From assembly GCF_001895925.1 (NCBI RefSeq), contig NZ_MPPI01000001.1, positions 314,099 to 378,098 of the forward strand: 64,000 bases of DNA, in the 5' to 3' direction. Origin of the DNA: Phormidesmis priestleyi ULC007 (GTDB lineage: Bacteria; Cyanobacteriota; Cyanobacteriia; Leptolyngbyales; Leptolyngbyaceae). Positions 45,531 through 54,814 of the stretch are shown here, piece by piece. Positions within the stretch are counted from its first letter, which is position 1. Each line of letters begins with the position of its first letter. The translations under genes and the position numbers were made by a program. The notes beneath the pieces are model-generated. The model did no database searches. It was not told where the DNA came from and saw only the letters and a program-made list of their open reading frames with translations.

Positions 45531-46553
45531 ATGCCAAGCAACCCTCGCAGCCGTTTCACACAATTTAGACAGAAAAACGGGCAGCCAGATCAGGTTCAGC
45601 AGTTGCGGGCAGACCTGTTGGATGAGTCTACTCTCAGCACGAGCTACCTCGTTTTGATTGTGGGTTCCTGCGCGATCGCGACGTTTGGCTTACTCTCCAA
45701 CAGTGCCGCCGTGATTATTGGCGCAATGATTATCGCCCCGTTAATGCTGCCCATTCGCGGATTAGCGTTCGGCGCACTAGCAGGAGACTTAAGGCTGTTT
45801 CGCAAAGGCGCGATCGCCGTGACGGTGGGAACGCTGCTTGCAATAGTCATCTCCTCGCTTCTGGGGTTGCTGGTTGGGATACCGAGCTATGGCAGTGAAG
45901 TCCTCGCCCGTTCTGAGCCGACTCTTTTAGATTTAGGGATTGCCGTCACGGCAGGAGCCATTAGTGGCTATGCCAAAGCTGAACCCAAAATCTCTGGCAC
46001 GTTGGCGGGAACGGCGATCGCAGTTGCCCTGATGCCTCCCGTTTGCGTCATCGGCTTAGGACTCTCGCAGGGAAATAGCTCTCTCAGCCTCGGTGCAACG
46101 CTGCTCTACCTCACAAACTTGCTCGGAATTACTCTCTCCTGTACATTGACCTTCTTGCTGGTCGGCTATGCTCCATTCAAACGTGCCCAAAAAGCTCTCG
46201 TTTGGATGCTCGTGCTGACATCAGTCTTAATCGTTCCTTTGGGAGTCAGCTTTGTCAAACTAGTGCGCCAAGCCCAGCTAGAAACGAGTCTTAAACAGGC
46301 TTTACTCGATCGCACTGTGACCTTTCAACGGATGGAACTGCTCAAAATTCAAACAGAATGGCTCATGACTCCACCCGAAGTTTACTTAAGCGTCCGGGCG
46401 AAAGAGAACGTTACGCCGCGTCAGGTGCAGTTGCTAGAAGAATTTATCGAGCAGGAAATAGGGAAACCATTCACCCTAATTTTTGAAGTGAATCAAGTTG
46501 AAGAAGTCCGACGGCAGGAAGCACCTGCTTCTCTCTCTAAACCCAAGCCATAA
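45531..46553 (+). CDS. DUF389 family membrane protein
   Basis: 340 residues with several helices. The family signature SYLVLIVGSCAIATFGLLSNSAAVIIGAMIIAPLMLPI is followed by GNSSLSLGATLLYLTNLLGITLSCTLTFLLVGY. Family function is not known. The C-terminal ~90 residues (LDRTVTFQRMELLKIQTEW...VTPRQVQLLEEFIEQEIGKPFTLIFEV) are soluble. Confidence 0.85.
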   Translation: MPSNPRSRFTQFRQKNGQPDQVQQLRADLLDESTLSTSYLVLIVGSCAIATFGLLSNSAAVIIGAMIIAPLMLPIRGLAFGALAGDLRLFRKGAIAVTVGTLLAIVISSLLGLLVGIPSYGSEVLARSEPTLLDLGIAVTAGAISGYAKAEPKISGTLAGTAIAVALMPPVCVIGLGLSQGNSSLSLGATLLYLTNLLGITLSCTLTFLLVGYAPFKRAQKALVWMLVLTSVLIVPLGVSFVKLVRQAQLETSLKQALLDRTVTFQRMELLKIQTEWLMTPPEVYLSVRAKENVTPRQVQLLEEFIEQEIGKPFTLIFEVNQVEEVRRQEAPASLSKPKP

Positions 46554-46636
46554 AATGGTTCAACAGAAGTCTGATTCCCGCTGTCCGCTGTCATCTATCT
46601 TGATTGAGTGACCCTTTCAACGAAGCTGCAAATTTG

Positions 46637-47683
46637 ATGAATCAACCGCCAGAAATACCCAATCACCCATCCTTTTGGAGCCAAATTAGCACGAATGCGC
46701 TCGTTCGCTTTCTGCTTTTCTTTGCGTCAGGCTGGGCGTTTGTCGAACTTTTTCGATATTTTGAGTATGTTATTTTTGTATTTACAGCGGCGGCAACTTT
46801 AGCGTTAGTTCTCAGCTATCCAGTCCATTATCTAGAGCGATTTCTGCGGCGAAGTGCTGCGCTCGGTATTGTAATTGCGTTGAGCCTGCTTACGATCGTA
46901 GTTCTTTTAATTGGAATTGGGTTAATTATCACTACTCAGCTTCAACAGTTAGCCACTGCTCTCTTACAAGTTCTCAACAGTTCAAACAATCCGCTTGAAA
47001 GGCTGCAAAGTGGACTGGCAGAGCGAAACATTCCCCTGAATTTAGAAGCGATCGAAGCTCAAATCCGCAATGCATTTGTATTCGGGTTGAATTGGCTGGT
47101 TAGCTCTGTGCCCGCTCTTTTAGAAAATTATGTTACTTTTATTATCATTTTGGTGGTCGCCTTCTTTATGCTGGCTGATGGACAAAAGATTTGGCAACTA
47201 GTGCTGAAAATGATCCCCGCTCCGCACCGCAGTCGTTTTGCGATCGCGGTTCAAAAAAACTTCATCGGGTTTTTGCGGGGGCAACTGTTCATCTCATTAA
47301 TTCTGACGATCGCCACGTTTTTAGTGTTTGTCCTGTTTGGCATTCCATTTCCTTTTTTGTTAGCCGCGACAGTTGGCGTTTTAGACGTGATTCCCGGCAT
47401 CGGAGCCACGTTAGGAGTGAGTGTAATTTGTCTGATTATCTTGGTGCAAAGCGGTTGGCTTGCTGCTTTAAAGGTGCTGATTGTTTGCGTGGTCCTGCAA
47501 CAGCTTCAAGACAATCTACTGGCTCCTCGCGTCATGCAAAGCACGGTTCACTTAAATCCGATTATTGTATTTTTTGCGCTTTTAGTAGGGACGCGAATGG
47601 CGGGTTTGTTGGGAGTCTTTTTATCGATTCCGATCGCCGGAGTCATCGTCAGTTTGTTAGAGATTGAAGAGGTACAAGATTAG
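46637..47683 (+). CDS. AI-2E family transporter
   Basis: 348 residues from ATG 46637 (an in-frame TTG at 46604 would add 11). About eight membrane helices, and the family stretch LAATVGVLDVIPGIGATLGVSVICLIIL, then QDNLLAPRVMQSTVHLNPIIVFFALLVGTRMAGLLGVFLSIPIAG. Members are named for a proposed autoinducer-2 export role, but many move other substrates or ions; no specificity is claimed. No Shine-Dalgarno sequence decides the start. Confidence 0.87.
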   Translation: MNQPPEIPNHPSFWSQISTNALVRFLLFFASGWAFVELFRYFEYVIFVFTAAATLALVLSYPVHYLERFLRRSAALGIVIALSLLTIVVLLIGIGLIITTQLQQLATALLQVLNSSNNPLERLQSGLAERNIPLNLEAIEAQIRNAFVFGLNWLVSSVPALLENYVTFIIILVVAFFMLADGQKIWQLVLKMIPAPHRSRFAIAVQKNFIGFLRGQLFISLILTIATFLVFVLFGIPFPFLLAATVGVLDVIPGIGATLGVSVICLIILVQSGWLAALKVLIVCVVLQQLQDNLLAPRVMQSTVHLNPIIVFFALLVGTRMAGLLGVFLSIPIAGVIVSLLEIEEVQD

Positions 47684-47716
47684 CGTTTTAGCAATAGTGG
47701 AAAGTTTCGATTACTT

Positions 47717-48577
47717 TTAAAGTTTCTCAGCAGATTCAGAATCCAATGCCAATTGGCTAAACGTTTGAATCGCCGATCGCCACACTAGATATCCTTGCCG
47801 ATTTAGGTGCAAGCCGTCGGTGGTAAATTCCGATCGTAAATATCCTTCGTCATCGACCACTAATGGCTGCAAATCGAGATAAAAGACTTCTGCACTTTTG
47901 GAGATCGTCTCAAGGGTCTGATTCAGGGTGTGAATCCGTTCGTTAGAAATTTCTAGAAGCTGTTGACGCTTCTCAAGAGTTGCGTCTGGGTTAGCGCCGT
48001 GGGGCAAAATCGACTGCACCACAATCTTAGAGTTGGGGTGAGCCTGCTTTAACGCTTCAATAATTTGCTCGTAGGAATCTAACAATTCTTGATCAGAGGT
48101 GCCTTTGGTCAGATCGTTGATGCCAATCATTACAAAGATGGCTTGCGGCTCTGTCTGCTCGAACAAACTTAAGCGTTTGAGTAACCCGATCGAGGTTTCG
48201 CCAGAGATGCTTTGATTGAGCCAGATGCGATCGCTGGGCAACAACTCAGACGGAAACCAAAGACTTAAAGAATCTCCGGCGAGAATGGTTAAGCGATCGG
48301 GCTTATTTTTAACGATGGCTTTGGCTTCTTTGCCCAGCAAGTTGACCCATTGTTGATAAGTGAGTGGGTGCCGTTTTTCGAGTTGGTCGATTGTCGAGGT
48401 TAGCTGCTCTGAGGCGATCGGAAGCGGTGAAATTTTAACCTGAGAGGGGCGGCGCGCTGCGGTGCGTTCATGTCTCAGCACTAATAAAACGATGATCGCG
48501 ATCAGTAGACCGTTGGCTGCGATCGTCAACAACGTCCAGACTGGAAAAGCTTTTTTAGAAGAAGATGCGACTGACAT
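47717..48577 (-). CDS. SGNH/GDSL hydrolase with N-terminal membrane anchor
   Basis: 286 residues. An N-terminal helix (VWTLLTIAANGLLIAIIVLLVL) anchors the protein. Block I is ILAGDSLSLWF (nucleophile Ser), block III is IFVMIGINDLTKG (Asn), and block V is DGLHLNRQGYLVW (Asp and His). It is an esterase or lipase-like enzyme acting outside the cytoplasm; the substrate, perhaps cell-wall or polysaccharide acyl groups, is unknown. Confidence 0.88.
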   Translation of the reverse strand: MSVASSSKKAFPVWTLLTIAANGLLIAIIVLLVLRHERTAARRPSQVKISPLPIASEQLTSTIDQLEKRHPLTYQQWVNLLGKEAKAIVKNKPDRLTILAGDSLSLWFPSELLPSDRIWLNQSISGETSIGLLKRLSLFEQTEPQAIFVMIGINDLTKGTSDQELLDSYEQIIEALKQAHPNSKIVVQSILPHGANPDATLEKRQQLLEISNERIHTLNQTLETISKSAEVFYLDLQPLVVDDEGYLRSEFTTDGLHLNRQGYLVWRSAIQTFSQLALDSESAEKL

Positions 48578-48749
48578 GATGACCCGCGTTGGAATGACCT
48601 CGATTGTAGTAGAAGAATGCGGATATGGATTTTTTTAACGGTGCAAAATTTCTGCACCTGCTGCGATCGCACCAGCACTTAACAGTCAACAAAAAACGGT
48701 AAATGCAACTTAATCATTCACCGTTTGTCTTTAAAAAGTTTGTTTGATT

Positions 48750-49151
48750 TTATGGGGTAGGAGTCGTTCCATTGGCAGGCGGCACGACCTGAATTGCAGA
48801 AGGAACTGTCTGAGGTTGTTGCCCTTGAATGCGTTGACGTTGCTGTGCCCGAAACTGGGCCGCCGCATCGTCTAAATTTTGCTGCTGTTGCGCTTGAAAG
48901 TCAGCCGCGTTTGTGCCACCTGTGGTAAGTCGCTGGATCAGGTTAAGCACGCTAGTTGATGAGCCATCACTGCGGTTAGAAAAAATATCAGAAAGCCCGT
49001 CTTTTGATTGCGTATCTTTGAAGGGATCGACATTTGTAACCTGAGCGATCGACGGTCGAGCCATCAAAGAAGCCATGCCCAAGCCTATGAGAAGATTAAG
49101 CGCAACCCAAGCAATCGGCTTAACAGACTGACTCTCAAGTTTGGTTTTCAT
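48750..49151 (-). CDS. Small exported protein, Gln-rich, unknown function
   Basis: 133 residues with a signal peptide (IAWVALNLLIGLGMASLMARPSIA). The C-terminal half is Gln/Ala rich (QAQQQQNLDDAAAQFRAQQRQR, with a Pro-rich end). ATG 49151 is preferred to an in-frame upstream start at 49199. No conserved domain recognised; the low-complexity tail suggests an unstructured secreted or periplasmic protein. Confidence 0.6.
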   Translation of the reverse strand: MKTKLESQSVKPIAWVALNLLIGLGMASLMARPSIAQVTNVDPFKDTQSKDGLSDIFSNRSDGSSTSVLNLIQRLTTGGTNAADFQAQQQQNLDDAAAQFRAQQRQRIQGQQPQTVPSAIQVVPPANGTTPTP

Positions 49152-49246
49152 CGGGTTGGAATCCTGAATTAATGAGTGCTTACTGCTAATTCTACTCAAG
49201 ACGCAATAATCTAGGAATTGCTCCTGAGATCTTTCAATTCAAAACT

Positions 49247-50131
49247 TTACGCTAAGGTGCGCTTCAGCAAAGGCTGAATTGCCAAAAATGCCACAACGTT
49301 AAACCCCAGTAAGATGAGCAGAGACGTTCCCATCGTGACGGCTCCCCACGGAGCTTGCACAACGACACTACCAAGATTCCAGTCGCTGTGGAGATAGACA
49401 TAGCGAATTGGCTCGATCGCATAACTCAAGGGATTCAACGTCGCCACAACCTGCAACCACTTGGGCATAAATGACAGGGGCACCAATGCCGTGCTGGCAA
49501 ACAAAAGCGGCAAGTTTGTCACGAAGATCACCGCAATCAATTCGATGTGACCGGGAAGTGCAAACGCTAATCCTAAACTCAATGCGGTTACGGCAAGAAC
49601 CAGCATTAACACGATCAGTCCGACCAACGCTAACCCTAATGCATTGGGCAACCCTGATCCTAAAAAGGCACTCATCACCACGATCGCTGCCGTCTGAATC
49701 AAGCTCAATGTCGTGATAAAAATAGCTGATGCCATGACGATCGAGAAGCGAGAAGCGAGAGGCGCGACGAGCAAACGATTTAGAAAGCCAAACTCGCGAT
49801 CGAACATCACAGGCAATCCAGCATTTAATGCGCCCCCAAATGCGGTGAAGACAATAATTCCTGCGCCGAGAAACTGCCCGTAGCTGGCGCTATCTCCAAA
49901 CAATCCTTGGGGCGCGTTTTGGAACAGTGCCCCAAATAAGACGAGCCACATTAACGGCTGAATAATGCCTGCTGCCAGGGTCGAAGGGCGACGCTGAAGT
50001 TGAATAAATAAGCGACGAGTCAGCGCCAGCGTTTCTTGGATAAAGTCACTTAAAGGCGTAGATTTTGGTAGGGCGATCGCGCCTACTTGATCTTTAAACT
50101 CAGATTGGGGAGGAGTAATAGTGCGACTCAT
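49247..50131 (-). CDS. ABC-2 type transporter permease (DrrB-like)
   Basis: 294 residues with six membrane helices. GIIQPLMWLVLFGALFQ and MFDREFGFLNRLLVAPLASRFSIVMASA match the ABC-2 family, and LLFASTALVPLSFMPKWLQVVATLNPLSYAIEPIR is the usual late signature. It lies 27 bases after the ATPase gene on the same strand, so they make one exporter. It is followed by no related gene. The substrate is unknown, though the neighbouring ctaB and ctaA genes suggest a link to cytochrome oxidase assembly. Confidence 0.87.
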   Translation of the reverse strand: MSRTITPPQSEFKDQVGAIALPKSTPLSDFIQETLALTRRLFIQLQRRPSTLAAGIIQPLMWLVLFGALFQNAPQGLFGDSASYGQFLGAGIIVFTAFGGALNAGLPVMFDREFGFLNRLLVAPLASRFSIVMASAIFITTLSLIQTAAIVVMSAFLGSGLPNALGLALVGLIVLMLVLAVTALSLGLAFALPGHIELIAVIFVTNLPLLFASTALVPLSFMPKWLQVVATLNPLSYAIEPIRYVYLHSDWNLGSVVVQAPWGAVTMGTSLLILLGFNVVAFLAIQPLLKRTLA

Positions 50132-50158
50132 AAGACAATGCAATGAGGGACAAGTGAA

Positions 50159-51178
50159 TCAGCGCATATTTTGCTTTTTTTCGGCTTTAAGATCACGACT
50201 TCCCGCTGCCGCAATCTCGGCATCTAAAAGTGTGCGACCCGTCGCGTTGAGATAGACATCATCTAAACTGGGACGCGCCTGAGCAATGCCAAACGTGGGC
50301 AGTCCAGCTTGCTGAAGGGCGTTCTGAATGGTGATCAACGCCTCACTTTGAGGGGCAACCACTAAGTTTAGAGAGTTTCCTTGAGCGCGATTAATGATCA
50401 CTTCCTGCACTAAGGGCAAAGCTTCTAGCAAGACTTTTGCTTGTTCAGCCTCCTCAACCGGAGAGAACTCGCGAATCCGCAGGGTGACACGATCGCCCCC
50501 AACCTGATCCTTCAATTCTGAGGGAGTGCCCGCTGCGATGACGATGCCACGATCGATAATGGCGACTCGATCGGCAAGGGCATCCACTTCTTCTAAATAA
50601 TGGCTTGTGATTAAGACAGTGGTTCCTTGCGATCGCAGTTCGCGCAAGAAGTTCCACACTGCCACTCGGCTTTCGATATCTAACCCGACCGTTGGCTCGT
50701 CAAGAATCAGCACATCTGGCTGATGGAGCAGTCCGGCTGCTAAATCTAGGCGTTTCTTTAATCCACCAGAATAGGTGCCCGATTTTTTGTCTGCCCATTC
50801 ATCCAATCCCAAAAGGGTCAGAATCTCGACGATCCTCGGTTTAATGGTTTGCCGTGGAAGATGATAGAGCGCTGCCTGAAGCTCTAGCAATTCTCGCCCC
50901 GTTAAAACTTTGTCTAACGCGACTTCTTGAGCGACATAGCCCAAATGCTGACGAGCCAAACGAGGATGCTCGATCGCCGAAACTCCAGATACCTCAATTC
51001 GTCCCGAATCGGGTTCGGTTAAAGTACACAAACATCGCAGTGTGGTGGTTTTCCCGGCTCCATTGGGGCCCAATAAGCCAAAGATTTCACCTGACTCTAC
51101 CTGCAAAGAAACGTCTTTAACCGCTTCGATCGCACCATAGCGTTTCTGGAGTTGTTCGATTAAAACCGCAGGAGCCAT
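50159..51178 (-). CDS. ABC transporter ATP-binding protein (DrrA-like)
   Basis: 339 residues. Walker A GPNGAGKTTT, signature YSGGLKKRLDLAAGLL, Walker B LILDEPTVGLD and the switch His in ITSHYLEEVD. The extra C-terminal domain of about 90 residues (VTLRIREFSPVEEAEQAKVL) is typical of DrrA/ABC-2 exporters. Forms a pair with the downstream permease. It begins 60 bases after ctaB on the same strand. Confidence 0.9.
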   Translation of the reverse strand: MAPAVLIEQLQKRYGAIEAVKDVSLQVESGEIFGLLGPNGAGKTTTLRCLCTLTEPDSGRIEVSGVSAIEHPRLARQHLGYVAQEVALDKVLTGRELLELQAALYHLPRQTIKPRIVEILTLLGLDEWADKKSGTYSGGLKKRLDLAAGLLHQPDVLILDEPTVGLDIESRVAVWNFLRELRSQGTTVLITSHYLEEVDALADRVAIIDRGIVIAAGTPSELKDQVGGDRVTLRIREFSPVEEAEQAKVLLEALPLVQEVIINRAQGNSLNLVVAPQSEALITIQNALQQAGLPTFGIAQARPSLDDVYLNATGRTLLDAEIAAAGSRDLKAEKKQNMR

Positions 51179-51238
51179 TGCTACTCCTCCCTTATTTGAT
51201 ACAAATCTTTATCGCTATCCTCCTTATTGTAAGGACTT

Positions 51239-52213
51239 CTAGAGAGCATCTACGAGATGATTTCCTAGATTGGCCGCGAGGGCAGCAGTAAGTCGATGGG
51301 TCACGGGCAAGCTGTCGATTCCCATCCCCGCACAAAGCAGCATTAGGTAGAGAATGGAGTATTTGAACAGAGATTTCGCCACCCTTAATTCAGACGGCTC
51401 TTGGACTAATTTCCACGCTTTCTGGACGAAGATGCTGCCGAGTAATAGCGCGATCGCCGCATACACAGCGCCCATAACATGCAGCGGGTAGACCAACAGC
51501 AGCGTCACCGGGATCAGTGCCAGCGTGTAGTAGAGAATTTGGTGACTTGTCGATTCGTTGCCCTCCACTACAGGCATCATCGGCACGCCCACTTTGGCAT
51601 AATCTTCACGAATCATGATCGCCAATGCCCAAAAGTGAGGCGGAGTCCACATAAAGACGATCGCAAACAGCACCCAGGCTGCCCAACTCAAATCGCCTGT
51701 CACCGCCGCCCATCCCACAAGGGGAGGAATCGCCCCGGCTGCCCCGCCGATCACAATGTTTTGGGTGCTGTGACGCTTGAGCCAGTGAGTGTAGACCACG
51801 ACGTAGCAGAAAATGCCAGACATGGCGAGACCCGCACTGAGCAGATTCGCGAACACTGCTAATAGTGTGAAGGCAGTCACTGCCAGAATCGTCGCAAAAA
51901 TTAGCGCATCTCTAGGGCTGACTCGGCCCGATGGCAGCGGACGGTTGCGAGTGCGCTCCATAATATAGTCGATATCACGATCGTACAAACAGTTAATCGT
52001 GTTTGCCGCCCCCGCAGAAAATGCGCCGCCAATCAGCGTGATGATCAGCAAAAAGGGATCTACTTGCCCCTCAGCCGCGATCCACATCCCGCCTGCGGTG
52101 GTGATCAACAGCAGCAGAATAATTCTTGGCTTTGTGAGTTGCCAATAGCTTTGAATGACGTGCAGAAAGTCTTGATTGTGGCGAGAAATGCCAGGAAGCG
52201 CAGTATTTTGCAT
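51239..52213 (-). CDS. ctaB: Protoheme IX farnesyltransferase (haem O synthase)
   Basis: Polytopic membrane enzyme that adds farnesyl to haem b to make haem o for cytochrome c oxidase. 324 residues. The prenyltransferase motif is [23 protein letters not shown] and the second Asp region is [26 protein letters not shown]. It lies 52 bases after ctaA, so both belong to one operon with the ABC exporter genes possibly at the end. Confidence 0.95.
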   Translation of the reverse strand: MQNTALPGISRHNQDFLHVIQSYWQLTKPRIILLLLITTAGGMWIAAEGQVDPFLLIITLIGGAFSAGAANTINCLYDRDIDYIMERTRNRPLPSGRVSPRDALIFATILAVTAFTLLAVFANLLSAGLAMSGIFCYVVVYTHWLKRHSTQNIVIGGAAGAIPPLVGWAAVTGDLSWAAWVLFAIVFMWTPPHFWALAIMIREDYAKVGVPMMPVVEGNESTSHQILYYTLALIPVTLLLVYPLHVMGAVYAAIALLLGSIFVQKAWKLVQEPSELRVAKSLFKYSILYLMLLCAGMGIDSLPVTHRLTAALAANLGNHLVDAL

Positions 52214-52265
52214 TCTCTAAAGGTTCCGATTGGAGAGTAGTTAAGAAAAAGGTTAAAGGAGACGC

Positions 52266-53219
52266 TCAAGAGGCAGAAAAATCGATCAATGCCTCTTGAG
52301 ATTGACCCTTCAAGACCGGAATATCTCGAAACGCCAAAATAGTGAAGATGATTAGTGTTCCGAGTAGGGAGGCACCGACAGCCTGATGAGCGACTGTGAG
52401 CGGCTCAACCTGAAGGTGAAGGCGGAAGGTCGCAACCCCTAGCGTGATTTGCAGCAGCAGACAAAGCCCAGCCAGAGTTGCCCAACGACGGAGTAAAGGA
52501 GGAAGGGCAGGAGTCCGCCAAGTGAGAAAGATTAGGGTCAGGGTAGCGATCGTCGCCGGAACCACTCCCGCAATGTGGCTGTTCATCACCCCGCACAGTT
52601 GACTCGTGCCAAGACATTGATGAAGCGCCCACTGAGAGGAAACCAATCCACCCAAAATACTTTGTAGGTAAACCAAAACGATGGCGATCAGCCCTACCCA
52701 CTTCAGGTTACCAACGTTTCCAGTTCCTTGGTGAGAGATAAGGGAGGTGCCAATGGCAACCAGTGTGCTGAAAAACAGGAGTCCAGTTCCCAGGTGAGCG
52801 GTCACGATATCGAATCGCAACAGCTCAGTGACGGTCAATCCGCCCAAGATTCCTTGAATCACGACCAGGAACAGGGCAAAGGTCGCTGCCCAGGGTGTCC
52901 AATCAGGCAGAACTCGTCGATTCCACCAGGCTAGACTGGCAAGCCCGATCGTAGCAAACCCCATCGATGTGGCAATCAGCCGATGAAACCATTCTAAAAA
53001 CACCTGAAGATTCATCTGATCGCGAGGGACGAATTCACCGTAGCAAAGCGGCCAATCAGGGCAAGACAAGCCAGCATTCATGACGCGAGTCGCGCTACCC
53101 AACGCCATTAAGAAGAGAGTGGCGATCGCTAACCCAAACACCAGACGAGTCACCCAAGTTCTAACAACTGTGGAATCAGGTGTTGAGACGGCAGGCTGAT
53201 GCAGAAAGGATTCAGACAT
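52266..53219 (-). CDS. ctaA: Haem A synthase (COX15/CtaA)
   Basis: Oxidises haem o to haem a in the membrane. 317 residues with about eight helices. Family patterns: ALGSATRVMNAGLSCPDWPLCYGEFVP, WFHRLIATSMGFATIG with a haem-ligand His, IVTAHLGTGLLFFSTL, CVGTSQLCG-type paired Cys (HQCLGTSQLCGVMNSHIAG) and VAHQAVGASLLGTL. It diverges from coxB; the haem-a synthesis genes thus face the oxidase they serve. Confidence 0.94.
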   Translation of the reverse strand: MSESFLHQPAVSTPDSTVVRTWVTRLVFGLAIATLFLMALGSATRVMNAGLSCPDWPLCYGEFVPRDQMNLQVFLEWFHRLIATSMGFATIGLASLAWWNRRVLPDWTPWAATFALFLVVIQGILGGLTVTELLRFDIVTAHLGTGLLFFSTLVAIGTSLISHQGTGNVGNLKWVGLIAIVLVYLQSILGGLVSSQWALHQCLGTSQLCGVMNSHIAGVVPATIATLTLIFLTWRTPALPPLLRRWATLAGLCLLLQITLGVATFRLHLQVEPLTVAHQAVGASLLGTLIIFTILAFRDIPVLKGQSQEALIDFSAS

Positions 53220-53656
53220 AGGTTTAAGAGCCTTTATTCCGATTTCTGAAAATAAAATAAAAGTTAACTAAACTATGAGCATATACTCTAGCGTTTACTT
53301 TAGTGATGCAAGTCTAATTAGGGGCAAGCTTTCGGAATTTCTTCGGATTACAGAGGGCGTGAAGTCAATATTCAGTCACCTTTTCAGCAAACTCCTCCAG
53401 ATCCCAAAGAGATCCTTAAGGATAGTGAAATGGTTACCCTCTCCCAAGATGGGTAGCTTACCGTGTAGTAAGAAGAACGAGTAGCCGCGGATTTTAAGCC
53501 TGAATTTCTGAGACAGTTCAGGTGCAGTATGGTGAATGTATCTACCTCAAGACCATCTCTAAGGTTAGATTCAAGTCCTAAAATTCAAGGCATATTCGGT
53601 GGTTTTCAGTTGGTCGCTGCTGCGATCGCCCAGTTGTTTGTGAGATTTGACGAACT
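53220..53656. other. Divergent promoter region between ctaA and coxB, no gene seen
   Basis: 437 bases. A short frame of 69 codons on the plus strand (53275-53484) shows no conserved pattern and no ribosome site and is not taken as a gene. The region must hold promoters for ctaA-ctaB and coxBAC. Confidence 0.5.
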
Positions 53657-54733
53657 GTGAACATTCCAAGTCAGATTACAACCCTACTGGCTGGTATCGT
53701 TCTGACCCTGGTCAGTTTTTGGTACGGTCAGAATCATGATCTTTTACCTATCTCCGCGTCGGTAGAGTCTATTCGCATTGATAGTCTCTTTAATTTGATG
53801 ATGACGATCGGAACGGGGATTTTTCTACTCGTGATCGGCGTGTTGGTCTACTCTGCCTTTAAGTTTCGTCGCCAGCCTGGAGACGACTCAGATGGTCCTC
53901 CCGTCCACGGCAATATTCCCCTAGAGATTCTCTGGACGGCGATCCCAGCCATTATGGTTCTGGGTATCTCAATCCTTAGTTTTGATATCTATAACGACAA
54001 TGGTGGCGCTGATCCGATGGATCACTCTATGGCACACGGCAAAGCTTCCCATCAAATGGCAACCATGCCCGGATCGGCGATGGCAGGAACTTTGATGGCG
54101 CAAGCCGATCCCAATCAGCAAAAAGCCGCAGAGGTTAATCAAGATCCGACCACTGCTGCCATCCGTGAAGATTTGCCGCAGAAAAAAGACGCGCCGACTC
54201 TGGGCACTGTTTCTCCTAAAATTGGCGGAGCAGAGCCAGGAGCGCCTGAATTTGTCGTCAACGTAGCGGGAATGCAGTACGCTTGGCTGTTTACTTACCC
54301 CGGCACGGAAGTTGTGGCAGGCGAATTGCATGTGCCGATCAATCAGAAAGTGCTAGTCAACATCACCGCAAATGATGTGATTCACGCTTTTTGGGTGCCT
54401 CAATTTCGCTTGAAGCAAGATGCAGTTCCCGGACGGCAAACTGAAGTGCGATTCACCGCCAATAGACTGGGTGAATATCCGCTCATTTGCGCTGAGTTGT
54501 GTGGCGCTTATCACGGCGCAATGAACACTAAAGTTGTGGTTGAGTCTGCCGAAGATGTCCAGAAATGGATTCAGAGCCAGCAAGTTGCCAGCGCTGAAGG
54601 ACTGAGTAAAGCAGTTGCCACGACTCCGGCAACCATGACTGAAACCGAGTATCTCGCTCCCTACGCCAAAGAAGTGGGAATCAGCGCAGATACGCTTAAG
54701 CAACTCCATTCTGATCACCATTCTATGAGTTAG
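53657..54733 (+). CDS. coxB: Cytochrome c oxidase subunit II
   Basis: Carries the CuA centre that takes electrons from cytochrome c6 or plastocyanin. 358 residues, GTG start. An N-terminal helix, a second helix (MMTIGTGIFLLVIGVLVYSAF), then the cupredoxin domain with CuA ligands in VIHAFWVPQFR and CAELCGAYHGAMN. Between about 120 and 195 is an unusual insert rich in Met, His and Ala (PMDHSMAHGKASHQMATMPG) followed by QADPNQQ and an acidic linker. The C-terminus ends with HSDHHSMS. First gene of coxB-coxA-coxC. Confidence 0.95.
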   Translation: MNIPSQITTLLAGIVLTLVSFWYGQNHDLLPISASVESIRIDSLFNLMMTIGTGIFLLVIGVLVYSAFKFRRQPGDDSDGPPVHGNIPLEILWTAIPAIMVLGISILSFDIYNDNGGADPMDHSMAHGKASHQMATMPGSAMAGTLMAQADPNQQKAAEVNQDPTTAAIREDLPQKKDAPTLGTVSPKIGGAEPGAPEFVVNVAGMQYAWLFTYPGTEVVAGELHVPINQKVLVNITANDVIHAFWVPQFRLKQDAVPGRQTEVRFTANRLGEYPLICAELCGAYHGAMNTKVVVESAEDVQKWIQSQQVASAEGLSKAVATTPATMTETEYLAPYAKEVGISADTLKQLHSDHHSMS

Positions 54734-54742
54734 TGGTTATGC

Positions 54743-54793
54743 GTCATTCGTCGTTAGTCAATGGCAAATGACCCGTAACCCGTGACGAATGAC
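54743..54793. repeat. Inverted repeat between coxB and coxA
   Basis: GTCATTCGTC (54743-54752) and GACGAATGAC (54784-54793) form a 10-bp stem with GTCA/TGAC pairing in the loop. Repeats of this GTCATTCGTC type are common between cyanobacterial genes. It could be a processing or attenuation site between the two cistrons. Confidence 0.6.
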
Positions 54794-54814
54794 AGAGAAC
54801 CCCTGACATTTCTT

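Noticed and set aside
53275-53484. 69-codon open frame between ctaA and coxB
   Set aside because: No recognisable pattern, no ribosome site, and the composition looks like non-coding AT-rich DNA.
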